Assembly (NCBI GenBank): GCA_013397935.1
Contig: VZRN01001108.1
Coordinates: 172,344-236,343 of the forward strand
Length of the DNA: 64,000 nucleotides
From: Dasyornis broadbenti
Lineage: Eukaryota; Chordata; Aves; Passeriformes; Dasyornithidae
Direction of reading: 5' to 3'
Numbering within the stretch: position 1 is the stretch's first letter; each line of letters starts with the position of its first letter. Of the stretch, positions 12,401 to 25,603 are shown in pieces. A program made the position numbers and the translations under genes. The notes under the pieces are model-generated. The model did not search any database. It was not told where the DNA came from and saw only the letters and a list, made by a program, of their open reading frames with translations.

Positions 12401-15185
12401 CAGCTGCCTCTGCTTCCTCATCAGAGATCTCCCATTCTCAGAAAATACCATGAAGATGCTCCACTATTCTGCAGTGACAGATTTTGCTGTCATCATACTG
12501 TGGAGTTTCAAAGTCTGATGATGAGCCACATTGAAAAAGATACTTATCAGTACAACGCTTTAATAAAACCAAAGGTGAAAAATACAAAAGCCTTCCCCAT
12601 CTAGAATGCTTAATTATACATCCCTGTTCATCTGGCCAGGGGGACTGACTTGATGTCAAGTAAGAGCCCAAAAATAGCAGCTGGCTCAGGTGTCTGCTCA
12701 GATATCATTTAAAAGTCAGCATGCCTAGAAGTGCATATTGTGTGCTGCCAAACACCTGGCTCAGGATTTTGTCAGGTCTGCTTTCCATTGTTTATCATTT
12801 CTTTTGCTGCTCTGAGAAATTAGTAGCTTCTTCTGCACCCAAGATTTAGACTAGGGAAAGCAAATCAAAGCAAAATCCTAGGCCTGTCTCCTCTTCAGCT
12901 GTTCTGGAGAGTTCCTACCTTGGAGCAGCATGATTTATCTAAAAGGAGCAAAAATGATTTTCTGGTTTTCCACTCTGCAGCACCCACTTTATTTCATGCT
13001 GAGGCAAATAAATGCATCTACTGCTGTCTTGCCCCTTCCACTATAATGTATAGCAGGTTAAAGTCACAGTTCAAATCTCAGCAGGTTTCAGATTCGAATG
13101 CTCGTTATATATCAGGGGGTCAGTGTTCTAGCAGGGAAACACAAAAGCAATCTTCAAGAGGCATGAAATTTCTTATGTTTGGAAACTCTTCATAAAGGTC
13201 AGGATTTTTTCAGCTTTTATAAAGGCAACCTCCAATTCAGAATGCTACCAAAGTAAAAATTTCTCATGGAATAAAACCTAAGCAACCAAACCCCCAAACC
13301 AATAAACAGTAGGCAGTTTAGTGGAGGAAGCTTGTAAGCATAGTCTGTTATTATCATGGAATTAGGAAAAACGAGTAGCTCTGTGAGCTGCCAAGCTAAT
13401 GATGCATGATTTTCAACATCTTTCTCCCATGAGGGTTTTCCAAAATCTAATAAAAATATATGCTTCCTTAACTTCCTTCTTGTGAGTTTTAATTGGCTTT
13501 TTCCCCTCAGCCTGGCATAAATTTTCATAGAATGTGTAATTTGTAATACTGTTGAGACTTCTTCTCTGTCCAAGATGTTTGAAATGTGTCTGCTTGTTCA
13601 GAATCATTGGGGGTGTGTGGGGGGAAATGTAGATAAACACCCACAGCATAACTTGTTTAGGTCTCATTTCCTGAGGAGACTCAGCTGCAATATTATGAAA
13701 GTGCATTTAGCTTTTACTTGCATTGGTTTGTATGACCCAGTGGTGCAGTGCTCTGCAGTCTCAGACTGCAACCCCAGTGTCTGACAACAGAACACCCCAC
13801 TCTGCTTGAGTAGTGAAAAATGGAATGTGGCTTATGAAAAGAGCCAAGCACCAGTAAAAACAGATGCTCCTGATGCTCCCGTGCAAACCTCATCAAAAGC
13901 ACATCTGATAATCAAACATTAAAGATAGATTAACATGCACAGCCAGGCTATCCAATACAAATCACATTCATAAGCCAATATTTACATAAACATCTTCCTG
14001 AAGAAATCCCCTTACAGCTCTAATTTTTGAAAGCAAATAGTGACCCCAGGGATGTAAACTGTCCAAGCAAGTAATCACACTGTCTGGAAACTGAGCAACC
14101 AATAAAGCCTAACACTTAAAGTGACAAGTAATTTCTGATTTTTTTTTTTTTTTTTTTTTTTNNNNNNNNNNNNNNNNNNNNNGTTTCAAGACCCCTTACC
14201 ATTCCTTTCTACTCATTTCAAGCAAAGCTTTCACAGGGCTAATTCAGACAGTATTTCAAACACAGCAGCCTATGACAGCAAGACATTTCTTGTCCACTTC
14301 CATTATTTATAATTTCTGAACTACTCGAGGTTAAAATATCTTTTTTCAGAGCAAGGGCAGCAAATCCTATCAGTGAGTGGTCTAGAAAGGAGAACGAGTG
14401 AGCAGAATTTTCACATGTATATTCAGTGTTTCAAAGTACTTCCAACAACACTCATCTGGCATTTCACTCTGCTCAAACACAATTAGGAAGTTCACCAACT
14501 AGCTCTTGGTGGCTGGGAGTGTCTCTGAAAGTGCAGAGAATGACAGATTGTGAGATGGCCTTGTCAAAATCATGCAGCATTAGAGCACAACAAAGGTCAG
14601 AACCCAAGGAAGGCTTTGAATATTCATGCTATGACTCTAAAACTTTCTATGGAGACTGAACCAAAACCTACAGAAGCCAAAAACTCTTCCCATTGACCTT
14701 AATAAGCTTGGGATCCAATGTAAAAGGAAATTAAGGAACATACAGATATACTGTTTCATAAGAAGAATACGAGACTTTTCAGTAGCATGTACTTCTTGTT
14801 TAGCTGTATCTGAATTTTTCTGTCTAGGCCTCAATTTTCTGCCCTGATGTACATCTATGAACCAAGCTCCTGGAACATTTATTCATGCAATGCTCCAGTT
14901 GAATCAATCAAGACTGTTAAACAGATAAAATTACTGGATTTGGCATTCAACAAGAAAGACCACCCATCTCAGCAACCTGCTTCATCCAGATGTCTCTGGT
15001 TCAAAAAAGAAATTAGGGTGAAATCCGAAGTCCACATTCCAGCTTCATTTTCATTCTTATCTGATTATACTCAAGCCATTCAAGCTTCCTGAACTGTGAA
15101 ACAGGAAAGATTTAAACCTTCTTGCCCTACTTCCTATCCCCAGCCCTTCACACAGACACTGCTATACACATGTTAAAATCATTAC
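6421..15185 (-). other. Intron (8.8 kb) in the fibrinogen-like region
   Basis: Long intron containing a 23-nt T run and a 21-base assembly gap near 14139-14182. I found no further CASPR exon and none is needed, because the flanking exons join in phase at TG|G. No other gene is recognised; open frames such as 13217-13573 and 9273-9548 have no family signature. Confidence 0.85.
14139..14182. other. Poly-T run followed by assembly gap
   Basis: A run of 23 T (14139-14161) is followed directly by 21 N (14162-14182). This pattern fits a homopolymer that sequencing or assembly could not cross. Confidence 0.95.
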
Positions 15186-15342
15186 CATTCTTCTCTATCT
15201 GCGTCACAGTTGCAAAAATATCTCATATCCAGACAACTTTCTTCCAATCCACATGCACACTGTTGAATGCCTGGAAGAGATCCTCCCCAGTAAAGATGCT
15301 TTTCACTGGCACGGCCAACCCACCAAGCAAATGGCATTCCAT
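15186..15342 (-). CDS. CNTNAP5: CNTNAP5-like exon (about 14): WW/YWGG part of fibrinogen-like domain
   Basis: This 157-nt exon lies in no long open frame and was located from its motifs. The acceptor is TTTCATCCAG|AT and the donor is GAAGAATG|GTAATG. The first codon is A|AT (Asn), joined from the previous exon; 51 whole codons follow; and a final TG makes Trp with the first G of the 6293-6420 exon. The peptide has PFAWWVGRASEKHLYWGG, then PGIQQCACGLEESC and YFCNCDADREEW, which match the conserved CASPR segment between NTP and TNDTG. Where I recall Asp-Gly and Thr before WW in mammalian paralogues, this exon has Asn-Gly and Ala. A 66-nt polypurine run on the + strand (15349-15414) forms the acceptor's pyrimidine tract. 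Confidence 0.95.
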
Positions 15343-15348
15343 CTGGAT

Positions 15349-15414
15349 GAAAGGAAAAAAGAAGGGGGAAAAAGAGAAAAAGAGAAAAAGAGAGAGAAAG
15401 AGAACTTGATAAGC
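15349..15414 (+). repeat. Uninterrupted polypurine tract (sense-strand polypyrimidine tract)
   Basis: All 66 bases are A or G, built of loose AAAAAGAG and AGAGAA units. On the gene's sense strand this is a 66-nt pyrimidine-only run ending a few bases before the CATCCAG acceptor of the 15186-15342 exon, so it doubles as a very long polypyrimidine tract. Confidence 0.95.
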
Positions 15415-18400
15415 AAACTGGATTCTCCCAAGAATGAAAAAGAGAATGGAGGTGGACATGTTAGACAATACTGAACGAAAAGATGCAAACTGCAAAGTAA
15501 CAAACCACAAACTTTGTCCCAAGTTCCATTTTATGGAATACCTGTTGAGAAAACAACAGTTCTGTTGTAATCCCATTTGGTTTAAGAAGCAGGTGTTTCC
15601 CCTTAGGGCTCATGTGTCAGTCACTCTCGAGAACCTTGGCACCTTTCAGCTGCAAAGACACTGGAATGGCGGACCCAACACGGCTGTCTGCACCAGCTGT
15701 GTCCAGTGGTTTTCATGTGACACTGGGGGGGAGATATGATCACTGAAGGAGACTGAAAACAATTCTCCTGCCACAACTCACACTGCACAGACTGTAATGC
15801 ACCACGCAGTATTGGACAAGTACCCCTTGTAGTGTCAATTCCTTTTGCAGGAGCCTCTAGTCCTCAATCAGGATTTCTTACCTTAAGTCAGATATAAAGA
15901 ACAAAAATCTACAGAAATAACACACTAACTGATCTATTACTACAAATTTAAACACAGTTCCTATCAAAGCTAAGACCAAAATTTCTATCGGTTTCTCAGG
16001 GAACAGGAATAGGAATTTTAATGTGTTCTCCATGGGTGGAATTTACAAATGCAAAGCTCCATAAGATATTAAAACAGGTAGGACATAAGTGGGGAAAAAA
16101 TATTTCCCTGCTTGAGAATCAATTTATCTCTGGGAAGCAATTTTCTATCTACAGGAGCTTTAAGAGCTGTGTATTTATATAATCTGAGACAGTTTTTTGT
16201 TTAAATTTCAGAATCCATTATGCATCAAGCATTAAGTATTAGTAGTCAGATAGAGTAAGCAGAATCTGATGTAATGAAATTCACAGATTAATGTTTTCTA
16301 AGACTGACTTTATCTTCCAGCTCAGATAACTTTTTCATTGACTCCTTAATCCTTAAATCAAGAAATGTAACCAGTTATACATACAGGTAGATGGCAAAAT
16401 TTAGCAAAATTGACATATCAAGACTTTTTGATCAAAGGAGCCTAGAAAAATAAACTGCATGGCTAATGTAGAAAGATGCATCAATTTATTCTTCTACTTT
16501 ACTAACATTATTAGTAGGGAGTATTTCTCATTATACAAGGCAAGAAAGTCTAAATTATGAAGTGCAATCAAGGTTAACTGTAGAGTGTAAGGGACTAATT
16601 AAAATGAGTTTTAGAATCACTTGGCAAAATTAATTCATGTTTATTTTTCTTCTAAGCTCAGACTGCTGAACTGTAAATTCATGAAAAAAGAAAAATAAAA
16701 ATAGTAAGAGCAACTCCATTCTCATGATACCAACAATTAAGACATGACGAATTTGACCAATACCCAGAGGTACTCATTAGAAAAACACAATCCAACTACA
16801 TCTAAGGATCTATCTTACAAAAAAGTACACATGCATTTTAGGCCTCATATTATTGGCCTCATATTTATACTTTCTTTTCTATTCAGCTGATTTTCTTGCA
16901 GAAGTTGATTGCTGCAGCCAGTGAAACAGTCCTATACTGTATTATTGGGAAATTACTCAGTAAAGCTTGGAATAGTAATGTTAATTGAATAAAAGGGTGA
17001 TTTGTCTAGGAGTAGAAATAGATATTATACAGAAGTGCTTAATCTAATTTTAAAAGTGCCCATTCTGGAAAAAAAATATTTAAAGATAAACTCTTCAGGC
17101 CAACAGGAAATAATGGTGTTCATTAATCAAATACAATCTGTGTCAGTTTCCTTTGGCTGAAGCCATTATATACTTAAACGTAACAGTGAAATAAGCAATC
17201 ATTCACATATATTAAGAATAAGTAATTTTCTGACATCTTTTTGAGACCTGTTGTTATTTGTTTTATTAGGCAATACCAAGCAAACACATGCACATTCAGA
17301 TTTATGATACAGACCGGGGAAGTGGTAGAAGCACCACAGTTTGAGTCATTTACAACTAAATTAAATACAGTGCTAAAAAATAAAGCGTTCAACATTATAA
17401 GGAACAATCTTAGATCGTCAAGGGAACAGGCTATAAAAAACCCAATGTCTTTTCCAAAATTCTATTTATTAGGCAGAGTTCTGCCACCCTTTACTCAGGA
17501 TGAGTTGATTTTTCTCACTGACTAGTCTCCTAGAAGTCGGTTGTACTATTACGATTCTTCAAAATTCTTTTCCACATGCTTAGTTTTTAACACTAAAATC
17601 AGAGAGAGAAAATGAGAAATCAGAACTTTTCAGCAAAATTTTTACAAATGTACCGTACTTCAGCAACATCTGCAGAGTTCAGGAATTCTGAAACTTATAT
17701 TGGATGTCATATACCTGTAATGTTGAAGTAAAGCAATACTTCACAAACAATACCAATCAATCTGAGTTCTTTCCAGAAAATTTACACCATTATACCTTGG
17801 CAGAGCTCAAGGATATCTAGCACTGAGATTAAGTTTTGCCAACTTGTGTTGATTAAGATTCTTTCTTCGAAGTCTGTAGATTTGCTGCAGTATCTTCACT
17901 TCTGTAATCATGATATTACAGATTTTTCAAAGTATTATCAATTCTCCACCACCTCAAAATGAATTAATTTCCCTTCTGTGATGAAGCCACATACCAAATC
18001 AATGACATTAAGCAAAGATTTAAATTGACCCCATCAACTTATGGTAACATAAGTCAGTAGATTTCTACTCTAATATTTCAAAGCTAAAAAGTCTACTAAT
18101 AAAAAGCGCTACTAATTCTTCCTTGTGTGCTTACACTGTTTCTAGAAACACTTTATTTATAAAAGATGTAGTCAAAAGCCTACTGCACAATTAAAAGTAT
18201 TTTTTCCATCCATTTTTTTTCTATTTATAATGGAAATAAATCCCCTATAAGAAACATTTATTAAGGTTGTCTTTGAACTCCATGCTACGGTTTTGAAGGA
18301 GAACATGTGTGAAAAAAAAATCCCAAACCAAGCAAAACAAACAAGACCCAAGCGAATGAATTCACCAATAATAGAACAGTGACCAGTTTCTTTCCAGTGA

Positions 18401-18580
18401 TTTCCTTCTGCACTGCTTAAACTGTCTTTGGAAGGTTTCAATTTTGATAACAAAATCTTCCAAAAAAATCTTTCTTTTTGTTGTTTTTCCTGCAGAGGAC
18501 AGTATGACAGTAATGTCGTTGCCTGGAAGCCTCTAGAAACAGCTGTGATATTTACACCACTGTTTTTACCATAATTGGAT

Positions 18581-18681
18581 ATCATATTATAATAAATAAA
18601 ACATAAGCATAAGACAATAATATATTCTAATGATAAAATATTATAATTACAATGACTTATAAAATAATATAAAATAAATGA
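18581..18681. repeat. AT-rich low-complexity stretch
   Basis: About 100 bases made almost entirely of A and T, with many ATAAT and AAATAA units. Confidence 0.7.
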
Positions 18682-19032
18682 GCGGGCAGACCAAATTTTG
18701 CATCAAATCAAGTACTCCTTTATGCTGCCAGACACAGATTGTAGAAGGTAAGGCTAGCAGAGATCTTCTGAAAGGAAAGGATAAGGAAAAGAATAATCCT
18801 CTTTAGTGGATTCTTTATTGGCCTATTCAACGGCTGGGTGTCTGCATCCAAAGAGCCCAATAAGACTCTGGAAACCCTGACCTATACAACACTGCAATAT
18901 AAGGACAAGAACTCAGTCTGTGTCCATCCAGCAAGGCAGGGAGGGTCGGGCTCCTCTCCACTGTCAGTTCTCCAGCAGATTTCCCATACCTGCTCTGCCA
19001 ATGGGCTGAACTCAGCTGTTCATGGGTAGCTC

Positions 19033-19065
19033 TCTGTATGGAATCTGTATGGAATCTGTATGAAA
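19033..19065. repeat. 11-bp tandem repeat, about three copies
   Basis: The unit TCTGTATGGAA occurs about three times in a row, with one substitution in the last copy. Confidence 0.85.
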
Positions 19066-22000
19066 TCTGCCTCAGCAGCAGCAAGGCCGGCCCCGACCGT
19101 ATGTTTCACTAGTACAGCGGCTGAGGACTATGAAGAGCACAACAAACACATGGAACTGGTTTCCAGTGATCCTTGGGAGATGCAGATCGAGATCAAATTA
19201 CCTGCACTCTGTATCTGCCTCTTTTAGGGACAAGAGTGGCTGAACATATGTTTGGTGTCCTTCTACCAGCTTACAAGAAAATAGCTTTTTAAAATCTCCC
19301 TCATGTTGACAGTTCTCTCATTTTCTGTATAAGGAGGCATTAACATTTGTAGTAATAGATGTTATTTTCAAAGGTTTAGACTTGCTCATGTTTTAAATGG
19401 CATTTTTTTAAAAAAATTATTTGCATAGGCCCTCAGAAGCTGAAGGAGAGGCAGAAACAGCATATTCCAACACAATTTATATGCATTATACACTTATCAC
19501 TATGTGTTTAAATTCCAAGCAACTTATGTGGACTCAGTTTGCCTTTATACAGGCAGAAAGCCTTAGTATTGACTTTTATGTTTATACAGCACGAGTTAAA
19601 ACAAAGCCATGCATTTTTAAAAGTATTATATTTAAAATATTTGTCAAGATTTATCTGCATGATTTGTCAGGTTGTTCTTGCTATGGCAACAAACAAAAAT
19701 GTAATTATGGAAACACAGCAAGATAAATTGGATCCTGTGTTAAACTCCTGTGCTGTATAAACCTGAAGTCTGACACAGAACTTACATACCCCTAAGACAG
19801 TCAAGATTTTTGGGGTACACAAGTTACTGAAACAGGTCAGTTGAAAGTCTTTTTCACCACCACATCAGGTCAATTTATTTGCATTTGTCTGTCGAAACAC
19901 TGACAGTATATTGTATTGAAACAACATTCTCTTGGCAATCTTCATGTCAATTTTTTTCTTCCAAATTCAAACCAAGTTAAGCAGAACTGAAATCTTACAT
20001 CTACAAATTTTACTAATGCAAATGTAAATTAATTTACATCTATGCTGTTTTCTTTTAAAAGGAAAGATTCACATATCAAGAGGAAGTGAAAATTAGGAAA
20101 ATACTGATTGTAGAATTGCATCGAGCAATCAAACCCAATTCTTTGAAATCTCACTCAAAACCATAAAATATCTGTTTGCATTAACCACCTCAACAGTATC
20201 AAATCCTGCAAATGGCTCCCCTGATACACTGAACAATAAGCAAAACAAGCAGTTAGCAGATTTTTTCTCATACATATATCTGTATATATACACACACCTA
20301 TGAGGCCATTTCAAGCTGAACAACTGAATTCAGAGGTCAGTCTGGAGTACAGATTATCATCCTGGATAATAAATTTTTAAAAGGTTCTTGAACAAATGGA
20401 GAAAGCAGTAACAGAATGAGAAGGGAAAACTGACTCGATTTTTTTTTGCAAGGGTTTACCACAATCTTTGTTTGCCCATGCTTGATTTTTTTCCATCATA
20501 ACACTTTTATAGCCTTTTATATTTTAACATTTTTTAAGTGTTTAACATTAAGTTGACATAAAACCAAATTCTTCCCATTTGGCCTTTCAAAAGGAAAAAG
20601 TAGTTTTGAGAAATCAAAGAACAAGCATTTGAAATAATTCTGGACAAAAAAAAAATGGAGAAATATTCCATACTTAGTTGAAAACACGTAATTAATACCT
20701 TCTTAGAGGCTGTTTGTTCAGTGAAGAACTCTGAGGTATTAATGACTCAGAATCCATACTGGTTTAAACAACGACTCCCACCACAGGGAAAATAAACTCG
20801 TAACACAAAGCCAGGTGAGCTTGGGCTGTGCTGCATTGACTACAACTTGCTGCCCATTCTTTGAAGTGGATGCTGAGATTTAACAGTGAAAATATTGGTT
20901 TTTGGTTTGCAAGCCTTGGCGAGGGTCTCATGGCTCTGCCCCAGCCATGTGGAAGCAATTCCCACACCCCGAGATGGCAAGTTCTCTGTACCTCACAAAC
21001 AACCCTGCTTTTAAGTTAAGATCAGGTTATCTTGGAAAAAAATAATGTTAAATAGACCAGGGAAGAAATGAGAATCCCCAGTGACATGGTTCCTCTGAAC
21101 GTTATTTACTCAGCGAGTCACCAAGTCACCCAGTTGGTTTTGTATCACACTACTCTGCTTGCATGTGGATGCACACCTGTTTTATGCCTGTCTCATCTTT
21201 TTTCAGTACAGCCACAACGACTAGCTAATACTTCCTTCCTTTACTTAAAACTTTCCCCATGGCAGTTGTACCAGTTTTATAGTCCTTCTTCTTTCTTAAA
21301 ATTGTAACACACATACCACTGCCCTAATTTTCAGAGATGACAAAGATGGTTGTGTTGAAAATCACAGGTGGTCAAACACTGCAGCAAGACAGTCACTTTT
21401 TGTATTGAGCACCAACTGTGCCAGCCATTATTACTAAGAATCTCACTGAATTACATTAAAAGTTCTGGTCAGGTTCTGTAATCTTTATTCAAATCAGCTA
21501 TCCAAAAATGAAGTAGTCCTGCTAATGCCAGTGGACCTACCTAATGGGCAAGAACTAGTCACAAAATTTGCTCCTCATTCTAAAATTATTTTGTTAAGTG
21601 GGGTTAGGAAAAGGGGAAAAGAAAGGCAGTACTTTGCTGACATTTTGTTTCTTGTTACACAGCTTTGCTGCCAAGGTGCATTGCTTTCACAAAGTCCCAG
21701 GCTGAAGTAATTGCTTTAAAAAAAGAAAAGAAAAAACCATGTACTAGCATTTGTCTGCTTCTCTTAGGCAGAGAAACCACTCTCCCTCTGTAGCAGATGT
21801 TATCGCAGTGTACTATGTTCTTCTGGAGTTGTTAAGATATTCTTATAGATGAGAATGGGCAGAAAGAAGGTAAATAAACATGGACCTTTGCTTCTTCTAC
21901 ATTTAACAGGAGCCTAATGAGCAGAACTGCCAAGCTGTAATGACAGAGTTAATGCCACTGCACATTTACAGTGATTCAGCAAAAGCAAAATCATCATCAA

Positions 22001-23900
22001 GACTTTGAGACACAGATCGGAGGATGAGCATAAGGATTTCAAACCCAAACACTTTTAGATGCTGAGGAACATTAAGTCTACATCCAGACTAAAATTTTAT
22101 GTCTCATGAATGTCCCTGATGAAGGCCTAAAAAGGCTGAAAATATTACGAGTACTTGCATTCTCCTCTGCCAGCCCAGACTGTGTTGTTTTCTCAATAAA
22201 TTTCTGGCTAAGTGACAAGTTTCCTGAAAGATGCAAGTGGGACTCCAGCCAAGAACAGAAACTATGTGAACAGCTGAAGGCATGCAGGTTGGGAAGGAAA
22301 AGCAACAACAAACAAACAACCCAAAGAAGATTATAGTTTTTAGGGACAAATGACAAAACAGGAAGTGGCAGCTTTGAATCCTCAGCAGTTTTGCTGAAGA
22401 TGAACTGGATATCCCACCCTGCTGAAACAAAAAAATGATCTCATTTCCATTATTTTCTGCATTCTAGCTCACCTTCACTTGAAAACTGTCCCTCTTGCTT
22501 TCAAGTCCTTTTCCTGTTCCTCATTCCCCTTTTCTTTTCCCATTTTCTCTGTTTAGCCTAAATCCTCCAGGTAAATTCAGATAAGCAAGCCTGACACAGC
22601 CTTAACAGATAAGCCTATGACATTGATGCATGTCCTGCCACATCTTTACTCTGTACTGGGACCAGAAATCCATCAGTGCCCTGGATTCAATTGCAAGTGA
22701 ATAATGACCATGGATAAGCCACAGAGGGCTCCAATACAACCCTGCCTGGGCCAGAGCAACAGCTCCTGCTCAGCAGATGTCTGGACTTTTTTTCCCTGTG
22801 TCATAGGTATAGCCAGTAGGAACAATGGCAAAAAGATGAAGCCATCATTTCTTAGCCTCACACTGCTCAACCAGCTTTCAAGTGTTCATTCTCATCTGTT
22901 CACCCACTTCCACTGGAAGGCCACCTTGTGAGGCAGCTCAATACAGTGCCCAGGAAATGGTCTTTCATTCTTAATCAGCTCTTCTGCAGAAGTATAAAAA
23001 TGATTAGTGCGAATAAATAGTAGTGAGTGCTGAATAAATAGATTAATAAACAGAAGATAAACCAGATTATGTAATTCCAGTTCTTTTGAAAGTGCTGTGG
23101 GACACGGAAGGACCACATGTGATTTTGGGGTTCTCTGTACCTGCAGCAGACCAACACTCCTCAGTGGCTCTCTAGGGCCTGAGGAAGACAGCAGGAGTGA
23201 CATTTGCAGCCACCCTGTAGGCAGACAGTAACACAGCCCACTCTCTCTATGTCCTACTGAAGTCTTATCCACGTCATTTTATGAGCTAACTGGTTGAGGT
23301 GCCCACATGGACTGGAGGAAAGCATGGAAGGGATGAGTGAGTTTATAAGTTTAGACACATCATATGCTCTTCCAAGCTTTCTTTTTAAAGCATTTTATAA
23401 TGGATGTGAAAGGGCCACAGGGAAAGGAGAGAGAGCACTGAACTAAAGCACCTTGTAAAATACTGCAAGGTGAGAGTAGTAGTTTATCACAGCAGTTTTT
23501 GTTCTTAAATGCTATTTAAGTTTTCATAGATGAAGGCACTTTCAGAGCCTAGAAATAAGATTGCAGAGGACAGAGGGGAATAGTTGAAGCATCAATGACT
23601 ATGAATGGTGCATCAAACCGTAAACCAATCATTTCACCACAACAAAACTTGGTATTCAACTATTATTCATGGAAATGTTGAAGTGAGAAAACTTTTACAG
23701 AACAGTAAAGCTACATTATAAGCAACTGTCCCAGGAAAGACTTCCAAGAAGAAACACTTTGTAGCTCATTCATTTACTATTACTTTCCAGGAATAATAAA
23801 GGACAGATCCAGCAACCAGGACAGAAGCACCCAGCTCCAGTGAAATCCGGGTAGCCATGCTGATTTGCACGCACTGAGCAGCAGGCTGTTCACAGGAAGA

Positions 23901-23962
23901 CAGAACAGCTGAGGTTGGAGAGGACCTCTGGAGACAGTTTAGTCCAGGCCCCTGCATCTAAC
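23901..23962 (+). repeat. CR1-type LINE fragment
   Basis: The segment containing GAGGTTGGAGAGGACCTCTG and, after it, TTTAGTCCAGGCCCCTGC matches the recalled avian/reptilian CR1 motif GGTTGGAAGGGACCTCTGGAGATC-CTAGTCC-CCCCTGC in order. A further CR1-like piece, CAGAGCAGGTTGCTCA, lies at about 24384-24399, so the insertion may be larger and decayed. Confidence 0.7.
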
Positions 23963-25530
23963 TGTTCTGGAACAGATTCAGGATGTAAGAAGTCCTTAGA
24001 AAAACTCTGTGGCTGGGTCAGGCAAAAGCACCATCTGCAGGTATGCAGCAAGTGATATACAGGCCTGAAGGATCTATTATTAGAAGGGATAAAAAAGAAG
24101 AATCAGTTATACATTTGATCTGTTTACCCTTGAATCATCCACCTCCACAGCTCAAACCCTTGGGATAGGGCATGGATGAAGAGTAACAGAGGGATGACCT
24201 TAACTGGAGCACTTTGCACCTTGTGCACTCCCTTCGGAGCAATGATGGAGCCCCTGGCTCTGCACAGTTCCCAGGCTCAGTCCTCTCACCTGCCTGCTAG
24301 CCTGAGCCTTTCACCAAGAAAGGCCAAAAAACCACAGGGCTACAGCCCGGCCTACTGATGGGCTGAAAGTTAGGGTATAACTCAGAGCAGGTTGCTCATT
24401 TATGAACACAAGCCAGCTGGAGTAAAGCTGAGTTGAATTAATACAAGCATTAATCCAATTCCTGCTAGAAATCATGGACAGTTGGCTGGATTATGCCCAC
24501 AATCAAATGCAACTTGATAAACTAGAAAAAGAAAATAGATAAAATGGGGACATTTGGGACATTTAATAGGTGACTGGATGAGTTACAGAAAAACATGCTG
24601 TGGAAAGCAATCTTTGTTTGGTCCTTTGGGAGAAACTACATACACTAATAACAGTTCTTCTCCGCTCCTTTATTTTGAAAAGTGTCTGAGTGAAAATGGA
24701 ATTACCTTACTCAACAGAACTGTTTCCTGTATATGCAGTTTTAACTACCAGCATTAATAATGAGAAAAGGATCCTTATTATTACGTTTTTTACCCCTGCT
24801 CACATTGCACCAATACAGTCATTAGTGGCTCAAATGGATTGTCTTCAGATTTGAAAACCCTACACAAAAGACAGGTTAATTTTTTTCCCGTCGTACTTGC
24901 AATGGCAGCTTCTAGGAATAATAAAAATTAGATTCAGGTATAGAGAATCTTTATTAGCACTATTGATTCATGAAGCAATGAGAACACACCTTGTCATTCA
25001 GCTCTCAGGTTAATACAGCACAGCTGACAGTTAATGAATAACATCTATTTACATGAGGTGAATCTGACCAGAAAGTCATGTCCACAGTGTGCCTTTTTGG
25101 AGTGCAACCACTAACTGGTTCCTCTAAATGGCTGACAATAACTACTGAATTTCATGGCTCAGATTGATCTTAAAGAAATCAGAAAATATCATCAGTAAAT
25201 ATGTTGGCTATCTGATCTGGAGTAAAAATAGAAAACCAGTCTTAATAGAACATAAATTAGAAGAGATAATAACATTGCTAATCACATTGAAGCTGCAATC
25301 CCTAATTAAATAAATTAAAGAATTTTCTTAAAACTGATAATAGCACTCTCACATATTATTGAGATGTCATTTCTGTTTTGGAAAGACACATTTGGAAAAT
25401 AAGAACACAGCTCAAGTTCCACGTATCAAGTTTCCTGTAATATTGTCTGGCAAATGAGCATCTTTGGTAAGAGGGAAGTCCAGTATCACTCCCCATGCAG
25501 TTCTAGACAAAAAGCCTGAGGTTTGGGTAT

Positions 25531-25603
25531 TTTGTTTCTTTTGCTTTGGTTTTGGTTTGGGGTTTTTTTGTTTGTTTGTTTTTTAATAGAAAAAAAAAAA
25601 GAT
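25531..25603. repeat. T/G-rich simple repeat
   Basis: Runs of GGTTTT and TTTG units are followed by an A run. Confidence 0.75.

Noticed and set aside
13520..13545. TTTTCATAGAATG, considered as a reverse CR1 ATTCTATGA tail
   Set aside because: There is a single unit without the repeated tail or the adjoining CR1 body.
15223..15576. 117-codon open frame on the minus strand
   Set aside because: It overlaps the true 15186-15342 exon in the wrong frame. The frame with WWVG, YWGG and CNCDAD is the coding one, and the rest of this frame reads the pyrimidine tract.
18172..18585. 137-codon open frame on the minus strand
   Set aside because: It is the longest frame in the window but shows no motif, is low in complexity at its ends and lies within AT-rich intron.
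22892..23272. 126-codon open frame on the minus strand
   Set aside because: It has no recognisable domain, signal or splice-consistent borders. It lies in a long intron, where such frames are expected by chance.
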